Shown: piece by piece, positions 25,498-35,319 of the stretch
Numbering within the stretch: the stretch's first letter is position 1
How the letters are laid out: every line of letters starts with the position of its first letter
NCBI RefSeq assembly: GCF_016908325.1
Contig: NZ_JAFBDR010000011.1
Span: 62,001-126,000, forward strand
Origin: Aquibacillus albus
GTDB lineage: Bacteria; Bacillota; Bacilli; Bacillales; Amphibacillaceae
Direction: 5' to 3'
DNA length: 64,000 nucleotides
Program-made: the position numbers and the translations under genes
Notes under the pieces: generated by a model
Databases searched by the model: none
Told to the model about the DNA's origin: nothing
Seen by the model: the letters and a program-made list of their open reading frames with translations, nothing else

Positions 25498-26004
25498 ATG
25501 TTTAATGTTGGAAAAATTGTTAATACACATGGTATTAACGGTGAAGTAAGAGTAATAAGGATTACTGATTTTGAAGATAGATTTAATATAGGACAATCGC
25601 TACTTTTATTTACAAAAGATAGTAATGATCCAGTTCGCGTCGTTGTTGATGGACATAGGAAACACAAAAATTTTGATTTATTGCATTTTGAATCGTATGA
25701 TTCTATTAACGCTGTTGAAGGCTTCAAAAATGGGATGTTAAAGATTACGGAAGACCAATTAAGTCCCTTAGAAGAGGATGAATACTACTATCACCAAATC
25801 ATAGGTTGTGATGTTTATACGACTTCTGGGGAATTCATAGGAAATATTAAAGAAATATTATCACCTGGTGCTAATGATGTCTGGGTTGTCAAAAGGGATA
25901 AACAAAAGGATTTACTCGTTCCGTATATCGTTGACGTCGTTAAAGATGTTAATCCAAAAGAGCAAAAAGTGGTCATTTATCCAATGGAAGGATTGCTAGA
26001 TTGA
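25498..26004 (+). CDS. rimM: 16S rRNA processing protein RimM
   Basis: Assembly factor for the 30S head; binds S19. N-terminal RimM beta-barrel starting [19 protein letters not shown], then a PRC-barrel C-terminus with [10 protein letters not shown] and LVPYIVDVV. 168 residues. ATG 25498 follows SD AGGTGAT. The stop overlaps the trmD ATG (ATTGATG), indicating coupling. Confidence 0.95.
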   Translation: MFNVGKIVNTHGINGEVRVIRITDFEDRFNIGQSLLLFTKDSNDPVRVVVDGHRKHKNFDLLHFESYDSINAVEGFKNGMLKITEDQLSPLEEDEYYYHQIIGCDVYTTSGEFIGNIKEILSPGANDVWVVKRDKQKDLLVPYIVDVVKDVNPKEQKVVIYPMEGLLD

Positions 26005-26732
26005 TGCGTATTGATATTTTAACTTTGTTTCCGGAGATGTTTGAAGGTGTATTTAATCATTCTATTTTAAAAAAAGCTCAGGATATGGATGTGTTTCAGT
26101 ATAATTATGTGAATTTTCGAGAATATACGGAGAATAAACATAATAAAGTGGATGATTATCCATATGGTGGGGGCGCAGGGATGGTATTAACACCGCAACC
26201 AATTTTTGATGCCGTTGAGGCTGTTAAGCAAAAAACAGACAAGCAGCCAAGAGTTGTTTTAATGTGTCCACAAGGCGAGCCTTATCATCAAGGCAAGGCT
26301 GTTGAATTAGCGAAAGAAGATCATCTTGTTTTCATTTGTGGCCATTATGAAGGCTATGACGAGCGTATTAGGGAGCATCTAGTAACTGATGAAATTTCGA
26401 TAGGAGATTACGTATTAACTGGTGGCGAGTTAGGTGCAATGGTGGTAATTGATAGCGTCGTTCGATTAATTCCTGGTGTATTAGGAAACGAGGCGTCTGC
26501 GCCTGAGGATTCTTTTTCTCATGGGTTATTAGAACATCCACACTATACTCGCCCAGCTGATTTTAGAGGGATGAAGGTACCAGATGTATTAACTTCGGGT
26601 AATCACGCCAAAATAGAAGAATGGCGAAAAAAACAATCGTTAAAGCGAACCCATGAGCGTCGCAAAGATTTACTTGGAAAATATTCGTTTACAGAACAAG
26701 AGTTAGAATGGTTTAAAGAATTCAATGAGTAA
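26004..26732 (+). CDS. trmD: tRNA (guanine-N1)-methyltransferase TrmD
   Basis: Makes m1G37 in tRNAs, preventing +1 frameshifts. SPOUT-class knotted methyltransferase: [42 protein letters not shown], and the knot [14 protein letters not shown] near residues 132-145. 242 residues. A TTG 3 bases upstream is in frame, but ATG 26004 gives the family start. Confidence 0.97.
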   Translation: MRIDILTLFPEMFEGVFNHSILKKAQDMDVFQYNYVNFREYTENKHNKVDDYPYGGGAGMVLTPQPIFDAVEAVKQKTDKQPRVVLMCPQGEPYHQGKAVELAKEDHLVFICGHYEGYDERIREHLVTDEISIGDYVLTGGELGAMVVIDSVVRLIPGVLGNEASAPEDSFSHGLLEHPHYTRPADFRGMKVPDVLTSGNHAKIEEWRKKQSLKRTHERRKDLLGKYSFTEQELEWFKEFNE

Positions 26733-26800
26733 CTGTTTGTTATTATGTGAAGGATAAATGACCATCAATCGATTTACCTTTACAGAATGATTATTTTTTG

Positions 26801-26829
26801 TTGAAGTAACTACTGTTATATGATATATT
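26801..26829 (+). promoter_or_regulatory. Sigma-A promoter of rplS
   Basis: -35 TTGAAG (26801-26806), 17-nt spacer, -10 TATATT (26824-26829). It gives rplS its own transcript with a leader of about 88 nt. Confidence 0.6.
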
Positions 26830-26835
26830 ATTTGT

Positions 26836-26923
26836 TGTGCTTAAGTAGATTACTTGAGTCGTAAAAACGATGTTCCGCTTTCGGTTTCCGTTAAGAGCAT
26901 TGGTTTGGAAGGAGTGTGACAGG
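26836..26923 (+). promoter_or_regulatory. Candidate L19 (rplS) leader RNA
   Basis: Hairpin CTTAAGTA/TACTTGAG (26840-26858), then ATGTTC pairing with GAGCAT around an inner CCGCTTTCGG stem-loop (about 26870-26900), then SD GGAAGGAG. Rfam lists an L19 leader in Bacilli thought to allow autogenous control by L19. Position and compact folding fit, but I could not align it to the family. Confidence 0.5.
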
Positions 26924-27268
26924 ATGCCTAATTTGATTGAAGAAGTGACAAAAGAGCAACTTCGTACGGATCATCCTGATTTCCGTCCTGGTGATACGGT
27001 AAAGGTTCACGTTAAGGTTGTCGAAGGTACCCGTGAACGTATCCAGGTATTTGAAGGCGTAGTAATCAAGCGTCAAAACGGCGGAATCAGTGAAACATTC
27101 ACTGTACGTAAGATATCTTACGGCGTAGGAGTTGAACGTACTTTCCCAGTACATTCACCACGTGTTGATAAGATTGAAGTAAGCCGTCGTGGTAAAGTAC
27201 GTCGTGCAAAACTTTACTATCTACGTGAGCTACGTGGTAAAGCTGCACGTATTAAAGAAATTCGCTAG
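26924..27268 (+). CDS. rplS: 50S ribosomal protein L19
   Basis: Large-subunit protein at the 30S interface. The ATG at 26924 gives the family start [20 protein letters not shown]; in-frame codons upstream belong to the leader. Conserved [20 protein letters not shown] and [13 protein letters not shown]. 114 residues. Codon use is strongly biased, as in other highly expressed genes. Followed by a strong terminator. Confidence 0.97.
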   Translation: MPNLIEEVTKEQLRTDHPDFRPGDTVKVHVKVVEGTRERIQVFEGVVIKRQNGGISETFTVRKISYGVGVERTFPVHSPRVDKIEVSRRGKVRRAKLYYLRELRGKAARIKEIR

Positions 27269-27278
27269 TTAGTAATGT

Positions 27279-27310
27279 AAAAGGAGCTTGCATCGTCAAG
27301 CTCCTTTTTT
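27279..27310 (+). terminator. Terminator after rplS
   Basis: AAAAGGAGCTTG (27279-27290), loop CATCGT, CAAGCTCCTTTTTT (27297-27310). A 12-bp stem with a T-run. Confidence 0.92.
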
Positions 27311-27432
27311 CTAGCTTAAAATAAAACATTCATTTATCTTTGATATTGACAAGTGTATGATGGTGAATGGATAAAATAAATTCCGTAAACAATAATCACG
27401 TGTTTGTACATAGAGTTCTTGGAGGGTAGCAA

Positions 27433-27990
27433 ATGGCCAGAAAAAAAAGTGAATGGTTTGATTGGATAAAAGCCCTTGTAATTGCTGGTCTTCTAGCCGT
27501 TATTGTCCGAATGTTTTTCTTTGCACCAATAGTGGTGGATGGACCTTCTATGCTACCAACATTAAATGATGGTGACTACATGATTGCAAATAAATTCAGC
27601 TACATGGTTAGCGAACCAAATAGGTTTGATATTGTTGTTTTTCATGCCACTGCGAACAGGGATTATATAAAGAGAGTCATCGGTCTGCCGGGTGAACATG
27701 TCGAAATGAAAGGTGATCAGTTATTTATTGATGGCAAGGCTTTGGACGAGCCTTTTTTAGAGGCCAAAAAAAGAACGATAAATGAAAATCAATCCTATAC
27801 CTTTGACTTTACTTTAGAGGAATTGCCAGGAGGGTATGAAAAGGTGCCTAAAGGTCATGTTTTTGTTTTAGGTGATAACAGAGGAAATTCAACAGATAGT
27901 CGTTTGTTGGGTCCAATTCCTATAAGTCAGTTAGTTGGAAAAGCAAATTTACGATACTGGCCACTAGATCGTATTGGTATTGTTAAATAA
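27433..27990 (+). CDS. lepB: Type I signal peptidase
   Basis: Membrane serine protease releasing exported proteins from their signal peptides. N-terminal membrane helix about 12-32 (ALVIAGLLAVIVRMFFFAPI). Catalytic Ser in DGPSMLPTL near residue 40, catalytic Lys in RDYIKRVIG near 81, and the box GDNRGNSTDSR. 185 residues, the Gram-positive SipS/SipT size. Located between rplS and rbgA, a place it does not occupy in B. subtilis. Which sip paralogue it is cannot be told. Confidence 0.95.
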   Translation: MARKKSEWFDWIKALVIAGLLAVIVRMFFFAPIVVDGPSMLPTLNDGDYMIANKFSYMVSEPNRFDIVVFHATANRDYIKRVIGLPGEHVEMKGDQLFIDGKALDEPFLEAKKRTINENQSYTFDFTLEELPGGYEKVPKGHVFVLGDNRGNSTDSRLLGPIPISQLVGKANLRYWPLDRIGIVK

Positions 27991-28132
27991 ATGAAAAGTT
28001 TTAATAAAAGATGACTTTCTATTTTCTATCATAATTATATGTACTTACTCAAACGGATAGGATGAATTAAGGTTTTCTTCATGAGTAATTGATTGTAGGC
28101 TTAATTTTTCTAAGACATAATGAGGTGATTTC

Positions 28133-28981
28133 GTGACTATTCAATGGTTTCCAGGACATATGGCCAAGGCAAAAAGAGAAGTCGAAGAAAAGCTAAAGCT
28201 AGTAGACTTTGTTATCGAGTTAGTTGATGCAAGAGCACCAGAATCCTCACAAAACCCGATGCTTCATCAAGTGTTAAATCAAAAACCCAAGCTTATGCTT
28301 TTAATGAAAAAAGATTTAGCTGATCCCAACCAAACCAATAATTGGATTACATATTTTAATACAAAGGGGATACCTGCTTTGGCTGTGGATGTGCAACAAA
28401 AGCAAGATATTCAGCAAGTTATTAGCATGGCAAAAGAAATGGGTAAAGAAAAGCTAGAAAAATTAAAGAAAAAAGGAATAAGACCTAGGCCGGCACGTGC
28501 AATGATTCTAGGGATACCTAATGTGGGGAAGTCGACACTAATTAATCGACTTGCTCATAAAAAAATAGCGAAGACTGGTGATCGACCAGGTGTTACCACA
28601 AATCAGCAATGGATTAAAGTAAAGAAGGATTTTGAACTACTAGATACACCAGGGATATTGTGGCCTAAATTTGAAGATCAGCAGGTAGGATATCGTTTAG
28701 CCGCTATCGGGACGATAAAGGATCAATTGTTACCATTGGAGGATATCGCTGCGTTTATCATCGATTATTTAAGAGATAATTACCCGACGATTTTAGAATC
28801 CCGCTTTGAAATAATTCCTAATATGGACGATATGATAGAAATATTTGAATCCATTGGACGACGAAGAGGATGCCTTGAAAGTGGTGGTAAAGTGAACATG
28901 GAAAAAACTGCCGAAGTAATAATACGTGACTTACGGTCTGGCAGATTAGGGAGATTAACTTTGGAAACAATAACTAACTAA
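28133..28981 (+). CDS. rbgA: Ribosome biogenesis GTPase RbgA (YlqF)
   Basis: Circularly permuted GTPase for late 50S assembly, including L16 incorporation. Start MTIQWFPGHMAKAKREV. G4 (MKKDL) precedes G1 (GIPNVGKSTL near residue 126), G2 region GDRPGVT and G3 DTPG. The C-terminal ANTAR-like RNA-binding region covers about 210-282. GTG start after SD TGAGGTGA. 282 residues. Single gene ended by the terminator at 28985-29013. Confidence 0.96.
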   Translation: MTIQWFPGHMAKAKREVEEKLKLVDFVIELVDARAPESSQNPMLHQVLNQKPKLMLLMKKDLADPNQTNNWITYFNTKGIPALAVDVQQKQDIQQVISMAKEMGKEKLEKLKKKGIRPRPARAMILGIPNVGKSTLINRLAHKKIAKTGDRPGVTTNQQWIKVKKDFELLDTPGILWPKFEDQQVGYRLAAIGTIKDQLLPLEDIAAFIIDYLRDNYPTILESRFEIIPNMDDMIEIFESIGRRRGCLESGGKVNMEKTAEVIIRDLRSGRLGRLTLETITN

Positions 28982-28984
28982 TAG

Positions 28985-29013
28985 AAAAACCGGGTATGCA
29001 TGCCCGGTTTTTC
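28985..29013 (+). terminator. Terminator after rbgA
   Basis: AAAAACCGGG (28985-28994), loop TATGCATG, CCCGGTTTTT (29003-29012), then CTTTT. It can act on both strands. Confidence 0.9.
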
Positions 29014-29087
29014 TTTTCGCGATTATAAAAATAGTTTAAGATAAAATGTAAAGTAACCGATAGGATAAATAACGGGGGATTTCTGGG

Positions 29088-29855
29088 ATGAAACAAACAA
29101 TAGCAACAATTAGTGATCGATTATTTCGAGATGAATTTTCTAAAGAAGAACTTGTTCAATTGAAGCAGGATAAACGAGTAGGAATACAGAGGTTGTTAAA
29201 AAAATATGAACGCAAGCTTGAAAGAGAACAAATGCAACGACAACATTTTGAACAAATGATGACTTTTGAAAACTTTCAATATGATTTAGGAAAACAAATG
29301 GTTGCAGGATTAGATGAAGTTGGAAGAGGTCCACTAGCTGGTCCAGTTGTTGCTGCTGCAGTAGTTCTACCTGCGGATTTTTACCTTGGTGGGTTGAATG
29401 ATTCAAAGCAATTATCAAAACAAACAAGAGAAGCTTATTTTGAAGAAATAACACAACGGGCTATCACCTATGGAGTCGGTGTAATACATAATCAAGAAAT
29501 CGATCGAATGAACATTTATGAAGCGACTAAAAAAGCAATGAAAAAAGCAATTCAATTACTAAGCCCAATTCCAGATCATGTATTAATTGATGCAATGAAA
29601 CTTGACGATTTACCTTGTACAAGTGAGTCAATTACGAAAGGCGATCAAAAAAGTGTGTCGATTGCAGCAGCCAGTATCATTGCAAAAGTTACTAGAGATC
29701 GTATGATGGAAGAACTGCATCAAACATACCCGCATTATAATTTTGCATCTAATGTGGGATACGGAACAAAAGAGCATTTAGAAGCGGTTGAACGTCATGG
29801 CATTTGTCCTTATCATCGACAGTCTTTCGAACCAATTCAATCTTTTGTGAAATGA
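29088..29855 (+). CDS. rnhB: Ribonuclease HII
   Basis: Removes ribonucleotides from DNA and cleaves RNA in RNA-DNA hybrids; RNase HII class. The catalytic core starts at about residue 70 with AGLDEVGRGPLAGPVV (first acidic residues), then LIDAMKLDD and KVTRDRMM. An N-terminal extension of about 65 residues is rich in Lys, Arg and Gln, as in other Bacilli. 255 residues. SD GGGGG before the ATG. Confidence 0.96.
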   Translation: MKQTIATISDRLFRDEFSKEELVQLKQDKRVGIQRLLKKYERKLEREQMQRQHFEQMMTFENFQYDLGKQMVAGLDEVGRGPLAGPVVAAAVVLPADFYLGGLNDSKQLSKQTREAYFEEITQRAITYGVGVIHNQEIDRMNIYEATKKAMKKAIQLLSPIPDHVLIDAMKLDDLPCTSESITKGDQKSVSIAAASIIAKVTRDRMMEELHQTYPHYNFASNVGYGTKEHLEAVERHGICPYHRQSFEPIQSFVK

Positions 29856-29903
29856 CTGTGTTAGTGATGATGTTGATTTTTGATTAATTAGGAGTGGATG
29901 GTA

Positions 29904-31538
29904 GTGACAAGGGTGAATTTTTTTTCAGGAAAAGCACCACATCAAATACATGGACAATCAAGTATTTTTAAAAATGATACAAGCCTTCGCCCGGGTCAGT
30001 TATTGGTCGGGAAAGTAACGAATATTTATCCGAACCAACAAGCCCAAGTTTTAATAAATGGTAGACCTTTTGTCGCTAACCTACAAACATCAATTCTTTT
30101 AAATGAAGAATATTGGTTCCAAATCAAATCTATTAGCAGTGTTATACAGTTGAAGGTACTTTCTGATAAACCTGTATCTAAACGAAATCAAATGGATATT
30201 TTGTTAAAAAGTATTGGATTACCTGCTACAAAAGAATATCAACAGGCTGTTTCTATGCTATTGGACGAAAATATTCCGCTTGAACAATCTAGCTTAAGAC
30301 AACTATCCAATCTTTTAAATGAGTTGGATCGTCCACTTTCATCAAAGGTGTTCGCTTTTATGTCCAGTCGAGGGTTTCCGATGCAATTATCTATTTATGA
30401 TGCATTGTTTTCAAAAGAGACCTTTGATTTAGGTGAACAAATGAAACAATTGATACCTGAATTAAAGGTGCTTACTAAGAAAAATAGTTCACACGAATCT
30501 TTGTTAAAAAGGTTGTTATCCTTTACAAATGTGGACAACACTGCTGATTCACGGTCATTATGGAATATATTATTCTCAGAGGCTTATAACAAAGATCCGA
30601 ATATATACTTGCTTTTAAAGTCTGCAAATATTCTACCAGAATCAATGGACTTTTCTGAGTGGAAAGCTTTTTTGGAGATGCGGGATCAATACAATCAAAC
30701 ATCAAGTTTGAATGAAGCAATAAGTTCTTTATTATCATTGATTCAAACAGAAAAAGATTCTGCTTCTCCATCACACAAACACATAAATGATTATTTACTA
30801 GAAGCTTTCAAGAATCTTTTATATAAGCAATTACCACCTAATATAGAAAAGACTTTAATTCATTTGTTAGCTAATAACATGACGCAGCAACAGCATGAAA
30901 GCTTGTCTAACGTTAAAGATGACTTTTTTATTCAGTTTAAAAACACAGTATATTTCTTAGGTTTAACGGATGAAAACAATATAAAAAACAATGATTTTGA
31001 TATCAGCAGACAACCATTTGAACAATCACTGAAATCATTACTTCTTCAAGTAGTTAATGATGATGGAAGCATGGAAGAAAAATTGAATCCATTACTTAAG
31101 ATGATAAATGGTATTCAGTTAGCTTCATTTTCGGAAGAAGATCATTTTACTCAAGTAAGCTTGCAAATTCCTGGTGGGAAATTGGGAGTTGACAGTGATA
31201 TCTATTTGGATATGGAAGGTAAAAAAAATAATGCAGGTGAAATAAATCCGGATTTTTGCCGGGTTGTTTTTTACCTTGAGTTAAAAAACATAGGGGAAAC
31301 GATGATAGATATGCAGATACAAAAGCGACTTGTTAAACTAACCATTCGAAATAAGAATTCTGAAGTAGCGCCCATTCTAATGAAATTAAAACCAATGATT
31401 AAGCATGCACTAGAGAATATTAATTATCAATTGTCATCTGTGCAGTTTCGTGGATTTGATGATGACGAAATAGGCGCTAGTTCTACTGTTCAGTCATCTT
31501 TTAAACCAAAGAATCAAGGAGTCGATTATAGAATATGA
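29904..31538 (+). CDS. ylqG: YlqG-like protein with FliK-type C-terminus
   Basis: About 544 residues, no signal peptide or membrane segment. Place and size match B. subtilis ylqG, of unknown function. The last 130 residues (VSLQIPGGKLGVDSDIYLDM, then CRVVFYLELKNIGETMIDMQ and APILMKLKPMIKHALE) have the alternating strand-helix pattern of the flagellar hook-length control (FliK) C-terminal domain. The stop overlaps ylqH, which resembles the FlhB cytoplasmic domain, strengthening that reading. The start is uncertain: GTG 29904 is spaced well from SD TAGGAG, with ATG at 29898 as the alternative. Confidence 0.7.
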   Translation: MTRVNFFSGKAPHQIHGQSSIFKNDTSLRPGQLLVGKVTNIYPNQQAQVLINGRPFVANLQTSILLNEEYWFQIKSISSVIQLKVLSDKPVSKRNQMDILLKSIGLPATKEYQQAVSMLLDENIPLEQSSLRQLSNLLNELDRPLSSKVFAFMSSRGFPMQLSIYDALFSKETFDLGEQMKQLIPELKVLTKKNSSHESLLKRLLSFTNVDNTADSRSLWNILFSEAYNKDPNIYLLLKSANILPESMDFSEWKAFLEMRDQYNQTSSLNEAISSLLSLIQTEKDSASPSHKHINDYLLEAFKNLLYKQLPPNIEKTLIHLLANNMTQQQHESLSNVKDDFFIQFKNTVYFLGLTDENNIKNNDFDISRQPFEQSLKSLLLQVVNDDGSMEEKLNPLLKMINGIQLASFSEEDHFTQVSLQIPGGKLGVDSDIYLDMEGKKNNAGEINPDFCRVVFYLELKNIGETMIDMQIQKRLVKLTIRNKNSEVAPILMKLKPMIKHALENINYQLSSVQFRGFDDDEIGASSTVQSSFKPKNQGVDYRI

Positions 31539-31816
31539 GTCATGAGTCTAAGAAAAAGGCAGTTGCATTAAAGTATGATCAAAAACAAGATGCTTCACCA
31601 AAGGTTATGGCAAATGGAAAGGGATTTGTTGCTGACAATATCATTAATCAAGCCCTTGAGAATAATGTTCCAATTCAGGAAGATTCGACACTTGTTGAGC
31701 TTTTATCACAATTAAATATTAAGGAGAATATTCCAGAAGAGCTCTATCAGGCAGTAGCTGAAGTATTTGCTTATATTTATCAGACAGATAAACAATTCGA
31801 AGGGCGAAATAAGTAA
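31535..31816 (+). CDS. ylqH: FlhB-like C-terminal domain protein (YlqH/FlhX type)
   Basis: 93 residues matching the cytoplasmic FlhB domain after its autocleavage site: KKAVALKYDQKQDASPKVMANGKGFVADNI, shown here only by its parts KAVALKYD and PKVMANGKG, then ELYQAVAEVFAYIYQ. It has neither the NPTH cleavage motif nor membrane helices. The ATG overlaps the ylqG stop by 4 bases, so the two are coupled. Homologues can partly replace cleaved FlhB, but the cellular role here is unknown. Compare the full FlhB at 57997-59076. Confidence 0.88.
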   Translation: MSHESKKKAVALKYDQKQDASPKVMANGKGFVADNIINQALENNVPIQEDSTLVELLSQLNIKENIPEELYQAVAEVFAYIYQTDKQFEGRNK

Positions 31817-31949
31817 AAGAGGATGTTCAAAAAGTTACCATATGATAAGCGGCGTATCTCTTCGTTGGCTCGTTCTTCCGGTTCTGAGGAAGCTTCGACG
31901 CCTTGATTTTCTTGCTTAAATTTACTAACTTTATAAATGCGCACTAAAA
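31817..31949. repeat. MITE-like intergenic repeat (family B, longer copy)
   Basis: Starts AAGAGGATGTTCAAAAAG right after the ylqH stop and ends ATGCGCACTAAAA. It includes CTTCGTTGGCTCGTTCTTCC and GAGGAAGCTTCGACGCC, phrases I recall from a common Bacillaceae repeat (memory, not searched). A 61-bp deleted copy is at 17923-17983. No coding frame. The rest of the gap up to sucC holds the promoter below. Confidence 0.7.
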
Positions 31950-31987
31950 TGTAATTTATTACAAATAAATTAATTAAAGGTAATTTG

Positions 31988-32017
31988 TGGACAATTTACG
32001 ACTTTTTTTTATACAAT
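31988..32017 (+). promoter_or_regulatory. Candidate sigma-A promoter of sucCD
   Basis: -35 TGGACA (31988-31993), 18-nt spacer including a T8 run, -10 TACAAT (32012-32017), 35 bases before the sucC ATG. Confidence 0.5.
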
Positions 32018-32052
32018 GAATTTGCAGTGAATATTTGATGGGAGGATGTATC

Positions 32053-33213
32053 ATGAACATACACGAGTATCAAGGCAAAGAAATTTTGCGTAAATACGGC
32101 GTTGCAGTTCCTAATGGCCGTGTCGCATATACGGTAGATGAAGCTGTGGAAGCTGCAGAAAAATTAGGTAGTAGTGTATCGGTAGTTAAAGCACAAATTC
32201 ATGCTGGTGGAAGAGGAAAAGCAGGCGGAGTAAAAGTTGCTAAAAATCTTGACGAAGTACGTACATACGCGAATGAGATTCTTGGAAAAACACTGGTAAC
32301 ACACCAAACTGGCCCTGAAGGCAAAGAAGTAAAGCGTTTGCTTATTGAAGAAGGCTGTGACATCAAACAAGAATATTATGTAGGTCTAGTTTTAGATCGT
32401 GCAACGTCTAGAGTAACAATGATGGCGTCTGAAGAAGGTGGAACAGAGATTGAAGAGGTTGCAGCAGAAACTCCTGAAAAAATTTTCAAGGAAGTTATTG
32501 ATCCAGTTGTAGGACTAAGTCCGTTCCAAGCTAGAAGATTAGCTTTTAACATTAATATTCCAAAAGAGTATATCTCAAAAGCTGTAAAATTTATGCTTGG
32601 ACTTTATCAAGTGTTTGTTGAAAAAGATTGCTCCATTGCTGAAATTAATCCATTAGTTACAACTGGAGACGGAGATGTATTAGCTTTGGATGCAAAGTTG
32701 AACTTTGATGATAATGCCTTGTTCCGTCAAAAGGATATTCAAGAATACCGTGATTTAGATGAAGAAGATGCAAAGGAAATTGAAGCAAGTAAATTTGATT
32801 TAAGCTATATTGCTTTGGATGGAAATATCGGTTGTATGGTTAACGGGGCTGGACTAGCAATGGCGACAATGGATATTATTAAGCACTATGGCGGTGAACC
32901 GGCTAACTTCCTTGATGTTGGGGGCGGTGCTACTGCTGAAAAAGTTACAGAAGCTTTTAAAATCATTTTGTCCGATTCAAATGTAAAAGGTATTTTAGTA
33001 AACATCTTTGGTGGAATTATGAAGTGTGATGTCATTGCTGAAGGTGTTATAGAAGCTACAAAACAAGTTGGTTTAGAAATTCCACTTGTTGTACGTTTAG
33101 AAGGAACAAATGTTGAGCTAGGTAAAAAGATATTAGCTGAGTCTGGTTTAAATATAACAGCTGCTGAGTCGATGGCAGACGGTGCTGAAAAAATCGTTTC
33201 CTTAGTTAAATAA
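32053..33213 (+). CDS. sucC: Succinyl-CoA synthetase (ADP-forming), beta subunit
   Basis: Beta subunit of the TCA-cycle enzyme converting succinyl-CoA to succinate with ATP formation. ATP-grasp domain at the N-terminus: [20 protein letters not shown] and [12 protein letters not shown]-terminal CoA-ligase domain with [15 protein letters not shown]. 386 residues. ATG 32053 follows SD GGGAGGA. The alpha subunit lies 61 bases downstream. Confidence 0.97.
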   Translation: MNIHEYQGKEILRKYGVAVPNGRVAYTVDEAVEAAEKLGSSVSVVKAQIHAGGRGKAGGVKVAKNLDEVRTYANEILGKTLVTHQTGPEGKEVKRLLIEEGCDIKQEYYVGLVLDRATSRVTMMASEEGGTEIEEVAAETPEKIFKEVIDPVVGLSPFQARRLAFNINIPKEYISKAVKFMLGLYQVFVEKDCSIAEINPLVTTGDGDVLALDAKLNFDDNALFRQKDIQEYRDLDEEDAKEIEASKFDLSYIALDGNIGCMVNGAGLAMATMDIIKHYGGEPANFLDVGGGATAEKVTEAFKIILSDSNVKGILVNIFGGIMKCDVIAEGVIEATKQVGLEIPLVVRLEGTNVELGKKILAESGLNITAAESMADGAEKIVSLVK

Positions 33214-33274
33214 AGTTTGTGATAAAACGTTTAAAATATGAGTAGCTAGGAATTAAAAGAAAGGACGGACGAAA

Positions 33275-34177
33275 ATGAGTGTATTTGTAAATAAAGATAC
33301 GAAAGTGTTGGTTCAAGGTATCACTGGTGCCACAGCACTTTTTCATACGAAACAAATGCTAGAATATGGAACAAATATCGTTGGCGGTACTTCACCTGGT
33401 AAAGGTGGTACAGAGGTAGAAGGGGTACCAGTTTTTAATACGGTTGAGGAAGTTGTAAAAGCTACTGGTGCAAATGCTTCTGTCATATACGTACCAGCTC
33501 CATTTGCAGCAGACGCAATTATTGAAGCTGCTGATGCAGGTTTGGACTTAGTGATTTGTATTACCGAGCATATTCCAGTGATGGACATGGTGAAGGTAAA
33601 GCGTTATTTAGAGGGAAAGAAAACTAGATTAGTAGGACCAAACTGTCCAGGTGTTATTACTCCGGAAGAGTGTAAAATTGGTATTATGCCAGGTTATATC
33701 CACAAAAAAGGACATATTGGTGTTGTTTCTCGTTCAGGGACATTGACCTATGAAGCTGTTCATCAGTTATCGGAAGAAGGATTTGGACAATCGACAGCAG
33801 TAGGTATCGGTGGTGACCCTGTTAATGGAACAGACTTCATTGATGCATTAAAAGCATTTAACGAAGATGCTGACACAGAAGCTGTTATGATGATTGGTGA
33901 AATAGGCGGTACGGCAGAAGAGGAAGCTGCTGAATGGGTGAAAGCTAATATGACAAAGCCTGTAGTAGGGTTTATTGGTGGAGCAACAGCACCTCCAGGA
34001 AAGCGTATGGGACATGCTGGTGCGATTATTTCTGGTGGTAAAGGTACTGCAGATGAAAAAATTAAAGTGATGAATAATTGCGGTATTAAAGTGGCAGAAA
34101 CACCGTCTGTTATGGGTGAGACATTGATCGGTGTATTAAAAGAAAAAGGACTTTACGAAAAGTGTAAAACACACTAA
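33275..34177 (+). CDS. sucD: Succinyl-CoA synthetase, alpha subunit
   Basis: Alpha subunit, carrying CoA-binding and the phosphorylated active-site histidine ([15 protein letters not shown] near residue 247). N-terminal Rossmann motif [16 protein letters not shown], then GGTSPGKGG. 300 residues. SD AAAGGACGG. Ended by the terminator at 34186-34218, so sucCD is a two-gene operon. Confidence 0.97.
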   Translation: MSVFVNKDTKVLVQGITGATALFHTKQMLEYGTNIVGGTSPGKGGTEVEGVPVFNTVEEVVKATGANASVIYVPAPFAADAIIEAADAGLDLVICITEHIPVMDMVKVKRYLEGKKTRLVGPNCPGVITPEECKIGIMPGYIHKKGHIGVVSRSGTLTYEAVHQLSEEGFGQSTAVGIGGDPVNGTDFIDALKAFNEDADTEAVMMIGEIGGTAEEEAAEWVKANMTKPVVGFIGGATAPPGKRMGHAGAIISGGKGTADEKIKVMNNCGIKVAETPSVMGETLIGVLKEKGLYEKCKTH

Positions 34178-34185
34178 TTTATTAG

Positions 34186-34218
34186 AGCTGGCTCTAAAAC
34201 AGTTAGGGCCAGCTTTTC
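34186..34218 (+). terminator. Terminator after sucD
   Basis: AGCTGGC (34186-34192) pairs with GCCAGCT (34208-34214), with extra pairing CTC/GGG inside the loop, then TTTTC. Confidence 0.75.
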
Positions 34219-34254
34219 ATATTAAAAATTACAACTGAATAAAGGGTGATGCAA

Positions 34255-35160
34255 TTGAAAGATAGAAAAAAGCGTTTAGTTCATTTACACCGGTCCAAAG
34301 CTGCTACTAGGCCATTGATTCGTAAGCTGCTAACTATTGATCCCACACTTCAAAGCCTCTATGATCTTCGTCCTAAGGATTTTATTCATTATTTATCTCT
34401 ACCATCCTCCCGAGCAACTGAACTCTTTAAAGATCTCCACAATCGTCGTATGATGGATATTGTGCTGCAGGATATAGAGCAGTACCATGTATTGACAATA
34501 TTTGATTCTAATTATCCACCACTGTTAAAGGAAATTAAAGATCCCCCCATTGTATTATATTTACTCGGAAACCCTCAATTAGTATGTCAAATGCCATCGT
34601 TAAGTGTTGTAGGCACTAGAAATCCAACAGTTGAAGCAAAACGAAAATTAGACAAGGTTATTTTACCTTTAATATTAAAAGATTGGGTGATTATTAGTGG
34701 AATGGCAAGGGGGATTGATGGAATGGCCCATCAATTAGCCTTGGACAATGACGGAAAAACAATAGCAGTATTAGGAAGCGGATTTGAACATATATATCCA
34801 AGGGAACATAAACGATTGTTTGAAAAACTTGCTCAAAACCAATTAGTTATATCGGAGTATCCCCCTGATTTACGAGCTAATCATTATCATTTCCCAGAGA
34901 GGAATCGAATTATAAGTGGGCTCGGATTTGGGACTGTTGTTATTGAGGCAAAGGAAAAAAGTGGTTCCTTAATAACGGTAGATCAGGCGTTAGATCAAGG
35001 GAGAGAAGTATATGCTGTTCCAGGATCACCACTTGTTAGTCAAACCGGCGGTTGTCATAAAATGATTCAAGAGGGTGCCAAATTAGTTCAAAGTACCTAT
35101 GACATTTTAGAAGATTGGATCGAACAACAGGAAAAATGGTGTACGTTTTTGTCGAAATAA
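34255..35160 (+). CDS. dprA: DNA processing protein DprA (Smf)
   Basis: Binds incoming single-stranded DNA during natural transformation and loads RecA. An N-terminal helical region (about 1-100) is followed by the extended Rossmann domain: SVVGTRNPT, ISGMARGIDGMAH, GSGFEHIYPREH, EYPPDLRA, FPERNRIISGL and KEKSGSLITVDQALDQGREVYA (in parts). About 301 residues. The start is ambiguous among GTG 34246, ATG 34249 and TTG 34255; SD AAAGGGTGAT favours TTG 34255. No C-terminal winged helix is evident. Confidence 0.93.
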   Translation: MKDRKKRLVHLHRSKAATRPLIRKLLTIDPTLQSLYDLRPKDFIHYLSLPSSRATELFKDLHNRRMMDIVLQDIEQYHVLTIFDSNYPPLLKEIKDPPIVLYLLGNPQLVCQMPSLSVVGTRNPTVEAKRKLDKVILPLILKDWVIISGMARGIDGMAHQLALDNDGKTIAVLGSGFEHIYPREHKRLFEKLAQNQLVISEYPPDLRANHYHFPERNRIISGLGFGTVVIEAKEKSGSLITVDQALDQGREVYAVPGSPLVSQTGGCHKMIQEGAKLVQSTYDILEDWIEQQEKWCTFLSK

Positions 35161-35204
35161 TTTGATAAATAGAAACATAAGGATACAAATGATGGATGTT
35201 ACGT

Positions 35205-35233
35205 TTGACAAAACCTAATATTATATTTAATAA
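35205..35233 (+). promoter_or_regulatory. Candidate sigma-A promoter of topA
   Basis: -35 TTGACA (35205-35210), 17-nt spacer, -10 TAATAA (35228-35233). It leaves a leader of about 145 nt before topA. A second -10-like TATACT near 35296 lacks a good -35. Confidence 0.45.
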
Positions 35234-35319
35234 TAGGGAAGATTTATCAAACTTGGATTATTGTATAACTAAATGTATATCTAGCAAATATATAGTATAC
35301 TACGTGACAACAACTTAAC

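Noticed and set aside
27345-27385. TTGACA and GGATAAAAT as a lepB promoter
   Set aside because: The spacer is about 20 nt, too long for a confident call.
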